From an uncultured Actinoplanes sp. (GTDB lineage Bacteria; Actinomycetota; Actinomycetes; Mycobacteriales; Micromonosporaceae): DNA of 8,501 bases. Numbering within the stretch: position 1 is the stretch's first letter; each line of letters starts with the position of its first letter. The position numbers and the translations under genes were made by a program. Under the pieces are notes generated by a model. That model was not told where the DNA came from. It worked only from the letters and a program-made list of their open reading frames with translations, and did no database searches. The DNA lies in assembly GCA_934667465.1 (NCBI GenBank), contig CAKUMG010000197.1, positions 1 through 8,501 of the forward strand, read 5' to 3'. Of the stretch, positions 6,494 to 8,501 are shown one piece after another.

Positions 6494-7188
6494 CCCGGCC
6501 CGGATTCCACGACCAGGTGCTCTTCGAGGCCGCCGACCTGCACGCCGACCCGCCGCACCCGCCGCTGACCGGCATCACCGGCAAGCTGCAGGCCGTGCTC
6601 GACTGGGCCGCCCAGTACCTCTGCGAGCCGCACCCCGACCTCGGCCGCAAGGGCCCGGTGTGCCCGTTCGTGCAGGGCTCGCTCGACCGCGGCATCTTCT
6701 ACCTGGCCGTGCACCGCGGCACCACTGTGGACGCCGACCAGCTGGCCCTGGTGCTGGCCGGCTACCGCGACTGGTTCACGATGCTCGAACCGTCGACCGG
6801 CCCGGCGGCCCAGTTCAAGACCGTCCTGATCGTGCTGCCGGACCTGCCCGAGGAGGCCGCCCGGGCCGTTGTCGACCGGGCCCAGGCGCGGCTCAAGGCG
6901 GCGTACACGGAACTGGGTCTGATGATCGGCGAGTTCCACGACGGGCCACCGGCCAAGGGCGGGCTGTGGAACCCCGAGTTCCGGCCGCTGCACAGCCCGG
7001 TGCCGCTGCTGGCGATCCGGCACATGGTCCCCAGCGACTTCCCGTTCCTCGCCGACGACCCGGTCACGCTCGGCGCGTACCTGTCCCGCTTCGCCGGCAG
7101 CGGCCCGGCGGCGCTGCGCCGGCAGGTGGCCGCGGCCGCCACCCGGTTCGGCCTCGACCTGCCCGCATCGATCCAGGAGGCCCGATGA
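6487..7188 (+). CDS. Conserved protein of unknown function, probably DUF6875 family
   Basis: A 233-residue soluble protein with no signal peptide or membrane segment visible. I recall the pattern from the DUF6875 family, often seen beside biosynthetic clusters, but I cannot confirm it by search. Notable blocks are HPDLGRKGPVCPFV at 49-62 with C59, a hydrophobic strand FKTVLIVLPDLP around 112-123, MIGEFHDG near 142-149, and the strongly patterned GGLWNPEFRPLHSPVPLLAIRHM at 158-180 followed by VPSDFPFL to 188. The fixed W161-N162-P163, R178-H179-M180 and D184 look like functional positions. There is no nucleotide-binding or known metal motif. It sits between the monooxygenase and the second NRPS, overlapping both, so it is very probably needed by the same pathway. 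Possible roles are a small tailoring enzyme or a partner of the carrier-bound intermediate; neither is supported directly. Confidence 0.75.
   Translation: MLTRPGFHDQVLFEAADLHADPPHPPLTGITGKLQAVLDWAAQYLCEPHPDLGRKGPVCPFVQGSLDRGIFYLAVHRGTTVDADQLALVLAGYRDWFTMLEPSTGPAAQFKTVLIVLPDLPEEAARAVVDRAQARLKAAYTELGLMIGEFHDGPPAKGGLWNPEFRPLHSPVPLLAIRHMVPSDFPFLADDPVTLGAYLSRFAGSGPAALRRQVAAAATRFGLDLPASIQEAR
7175..7180 (+). promoter_or_regulatory. Ribosome-binding site for the second NRPS gene
   Basis: AGGAGG lies four bases before the ATG at 7185, a short spacing, inside the end of the DUF6875-like gene. It supports re-initiation at the ATGA overlap. Confidence 0.6.
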
Positions 7189-8501
7189 CCGACGACAAAC
7201 GCGCGCTGCTGGCCCGGCTGCTCGACCAGCGGGCGCGGGCCCCGCGCCGCTACCCGGTCTCCTTCGGCCAGCAACGGCTGCTGTTCCTGGACCGGTTCGC
7301 CGGTGGCGACGACGCCGTGCACAACATCCCGGTGGCGTTCCACGTCGCCGGGCCCGACGACGAGCGGGCGCTGCGCGACGCGCTGACCGTGGTCGTCACC
7401 CGGCACGACACGCTGCGCACCACGTTCACCGGCGACGACGGCGACGCCGTGCAGGTCGTGCACCCGGAGGCCCGTGTCGAGCTGGAGGTCACCGACCTGA
7501 CCCCGCTCGGCGGTGACCGGGCCGAGGGGCGGCGGCTCGCGGCGGAGCTGGGCCGCCGGCCGTTCGACCTGGCCGCGGGGCCGCTGCTGCGCGCCGCGCT
7601 GATCCGGCTCGGCCCGGCGGAGCACATCGTCGCGCTGTCGGTGCACCACATCGTGTCGGACGCGTGGTCGCTGGGCGTGCTCTTCGCCGAGCTGGAGGCG
7701 GCGTACGCGGGTCGCGGCGCCCAGCTGCCGGACCTGCCCGCCCGGTACGGCGACTACGCCGTCCGCCAGCGCGAGGAGCTCACCGGCGCCGCCCTCGAGG
7801 AGCTGCTCGGCTTCTGGCGTGACCACCTGCGCGGCGCCCCGGCGCTGCTGACCCTGCCCGCCGACCGGCCCCGCCCGGCGGTGCGCGCGAACCGTGGCGC
7901 GGTGCACTACCTGACCGTGCCGCCCGCCGCCGTTGCCCGGGTGACCGCGTTCAACCAGGACGCCGGCGTGACCATGTTCATGACCCTGCTCGCCGTCTTC
8001 CAGGAGGTCCTGGCCCGGCACTCCGGCCAGGACGACGTGGTGATCGGCACCCCGGTCGCCGGGCGCACCCACCCCGGGCTGGAGCCGCTGATCGGGTTCT
8101 TCGTCAACTCGGTGCCGCTGCGGCTGTCCGGCGCGGGCCGGCCGTCGCTGCGCGAGCTCGTGGCCCGGGCCCGCGAGGTCACCCTGGACGGGCTGGCCCA
8201 CGCCGGCGTGCCGTTCGAGCGCCTGGTCGAGGAGCTGCGGCCCGAGCGCAGCACGGCGCACACCCCGATCTTCCAGGCGCAGCTGATCCTGCAGAACGCG
8301 CCCAGCTCCCCGTTCCGGCTCGGCGCCGCCGCGGTCACCTCGCTCGAGCTGGACACGGGCACGGCGAAGGTGGACCTGACCCTGGTCGGCGAGGCCCGCG
8401 ACGACGGCGAGGACCGGCAGCCGACGTCCCAGGCCCGAGAGCCGGCGCAGGTCCCGCGTGCCGGTGGCGTGGTCGACCACCCCGACCGAGAGGAACAGCG
8501 T
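7185..8501 (+). CDS. NRPS condensation domain protein, 3' partial and abnormal at its end
   Basis: The start of a second nonribosomal peptide synthetase, open to the window edge. The first ~22 residues (TDDKRALLARLLDQRARAPRR) form a basic helix of the kind that precedes condensation domains. The C domain then follows: SFGQQRLLFLDRF, RHDTLRTTF, the catalytic block HHIVSDA at 154-160, ARYGDYAVRQRE, FFVNSVPLRL, PFERLVEELRPERS and TPIFQAQLILQN. H155 and D159 are intact, but the usual final Gly of HHxxxDG is Ala (A160). Recognisable C-domain sequence ends at KVDLTLVGEARDDG, about residue 406. The expected '...LxYxxDLFD' ending is absent, and the remaining ~33 codons (8403-8501) encode a polar, charged stretch unlike any NRPS segment. 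No adenylation or carrier domain is visible; it could lie downstream if the end is an artefact, or be lost if a real rearrangement occurred. It overlaps the DUF6875-like gene by four bases. The C-domain call is firm; the gene's 3' structure is uncertain. Confidence 0.88.
   Translation, partial: MTDDKRALLARLLDQRARAPRRYPVSFGQQRLLFLDRFAGGDDAVHNIPVAFHVAGPDDERALRDALTVVVTRHDTLRTTFTGDDGDAVQVVHPEARVELEVTDLTPLGGDRAEGRRLAAELGRRPFDLAAGPLLRAALIRLGPAEHIVALSVHHIVSDAWSLGVLFAELEAAYAGRGAQLPDLPARYGDYAVRQREELTGAALEELLGFWRDHLRGAPALLTLPADRPRPAVRANRGAVHYLTVPPAAVARVTAFNQDAGVTMFMTLLAVFQEVLARHSGQDDVVIGTPVAGRTHPGLEPLIGFFVNSVPLRLSGAGRPSLRELVARAREVTLDGLAHAGVPFERLVEELRPERSTAHTPIFQAQLILQNAPSSPFRLGAAAVTSLELDTGTAKVDLTLVGEARDDGEDRQPTSQAREPAQVPRAGGVVDHPDREEQR
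8403..8501. other. Terminal segment where the NRPS reading breaks off; possible strand switch
   Basis: In the NRPS frame, the 33 codons here have G/C at 31 first positions, 17 second positions and 27 third positions. Genes in this window have the third position as the most G/C-rich, so the pattern fits coding on the minus strand in the same codon register better. That minus-strand frame is open and reads GVVDHATGTRDLRRLSGLG in its middle, which I do not recognise. Possible explanations are a real inversion or gene-fusion breakpoint, or an assembly join near a contig end. The counts were made by hand on a short stretch. Confidence 0.4.

Noticed and set aside
6762..8480. Long minus-strand frame across the DUF6875-like gene and second NRPS as a gene
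   Set aside because: Most of it is the antisense shadow of clear + strand coding. Only its first ~30 codons (8403-8501) have composition suggesting real minus-strand coding, and these are reported separately.
1..8501. tRNA or rRNA genes, CRISPR arrays, insertion sequences, riboswitches, promoters and terminators
   Set aside because: None was seen. There is no non-coding gap in which a promoter or terminator could sit, and no transposase motifs or inverted terminal repeats were recognised.

Overview
The window is a compact, very GC-rich stretch (well over 70% by eye, with almost every third codon position G or C). This is typical of an actinomycete; the genus cannot be read from the sequence. 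All recognisable genes lie on the + strand, and there are no intergenic gaps. Each junction is a stop/start overlap (ATGA at 2175, 5162 and 7185; ATGCTGA at 6487) with a purine-rich ribosome-binding site inside the preceding gene. The whole window is therefore the interior of one translationally coupled operon that probably begins upstream and continues downstream.

Layout: (1) 1-2178, a lantibiotic-dehydratase-like (LanB N-terminal/glutamylation-type) protein, 5' truncated by the window and ending without the C-terminal elimination domain. (2) 2175-5165, a single-module NRPS (C-A-T). Its adenylation domain has intact core motifs but lacks about 41 residues between the A8 hinge and the A10 lysine. 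(3) 5162-6493, a kynurenine 3-monooxygenase-like flavoprotein with a hydrophobic C-terminal tail. (4) 6487-7188, a small protein of unknown function that I believe belongs to the DUF6875 family. (5) 7185-8501, the start of a second NRPS protein: a condensation domain whose recognisable sequence stops near 8403. The last ~99 bases look, by codon-position composition, more like coding sequence on the opposite strand.

Together the genes look like part of a specialised-metabolite cluster that combines a tRNA-dependent peptide-modifying family (LanB/PEARL-like), NRPS modules and a tryptophan/kynurenine-pathway hydroxylase. A reasonable inference is a small peptide product containing, or derived from, a hydroxylated kynurenine or other aryl unit plus a small amino acid; the A-domain code reads closest to glycine. 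How the LanB-like protein and the DUF6875 protein take part is unknown, and this is the most promising part of the window. No RNA genes, CRISPR arrays, mobile elements, promoters or terminators were recognised.
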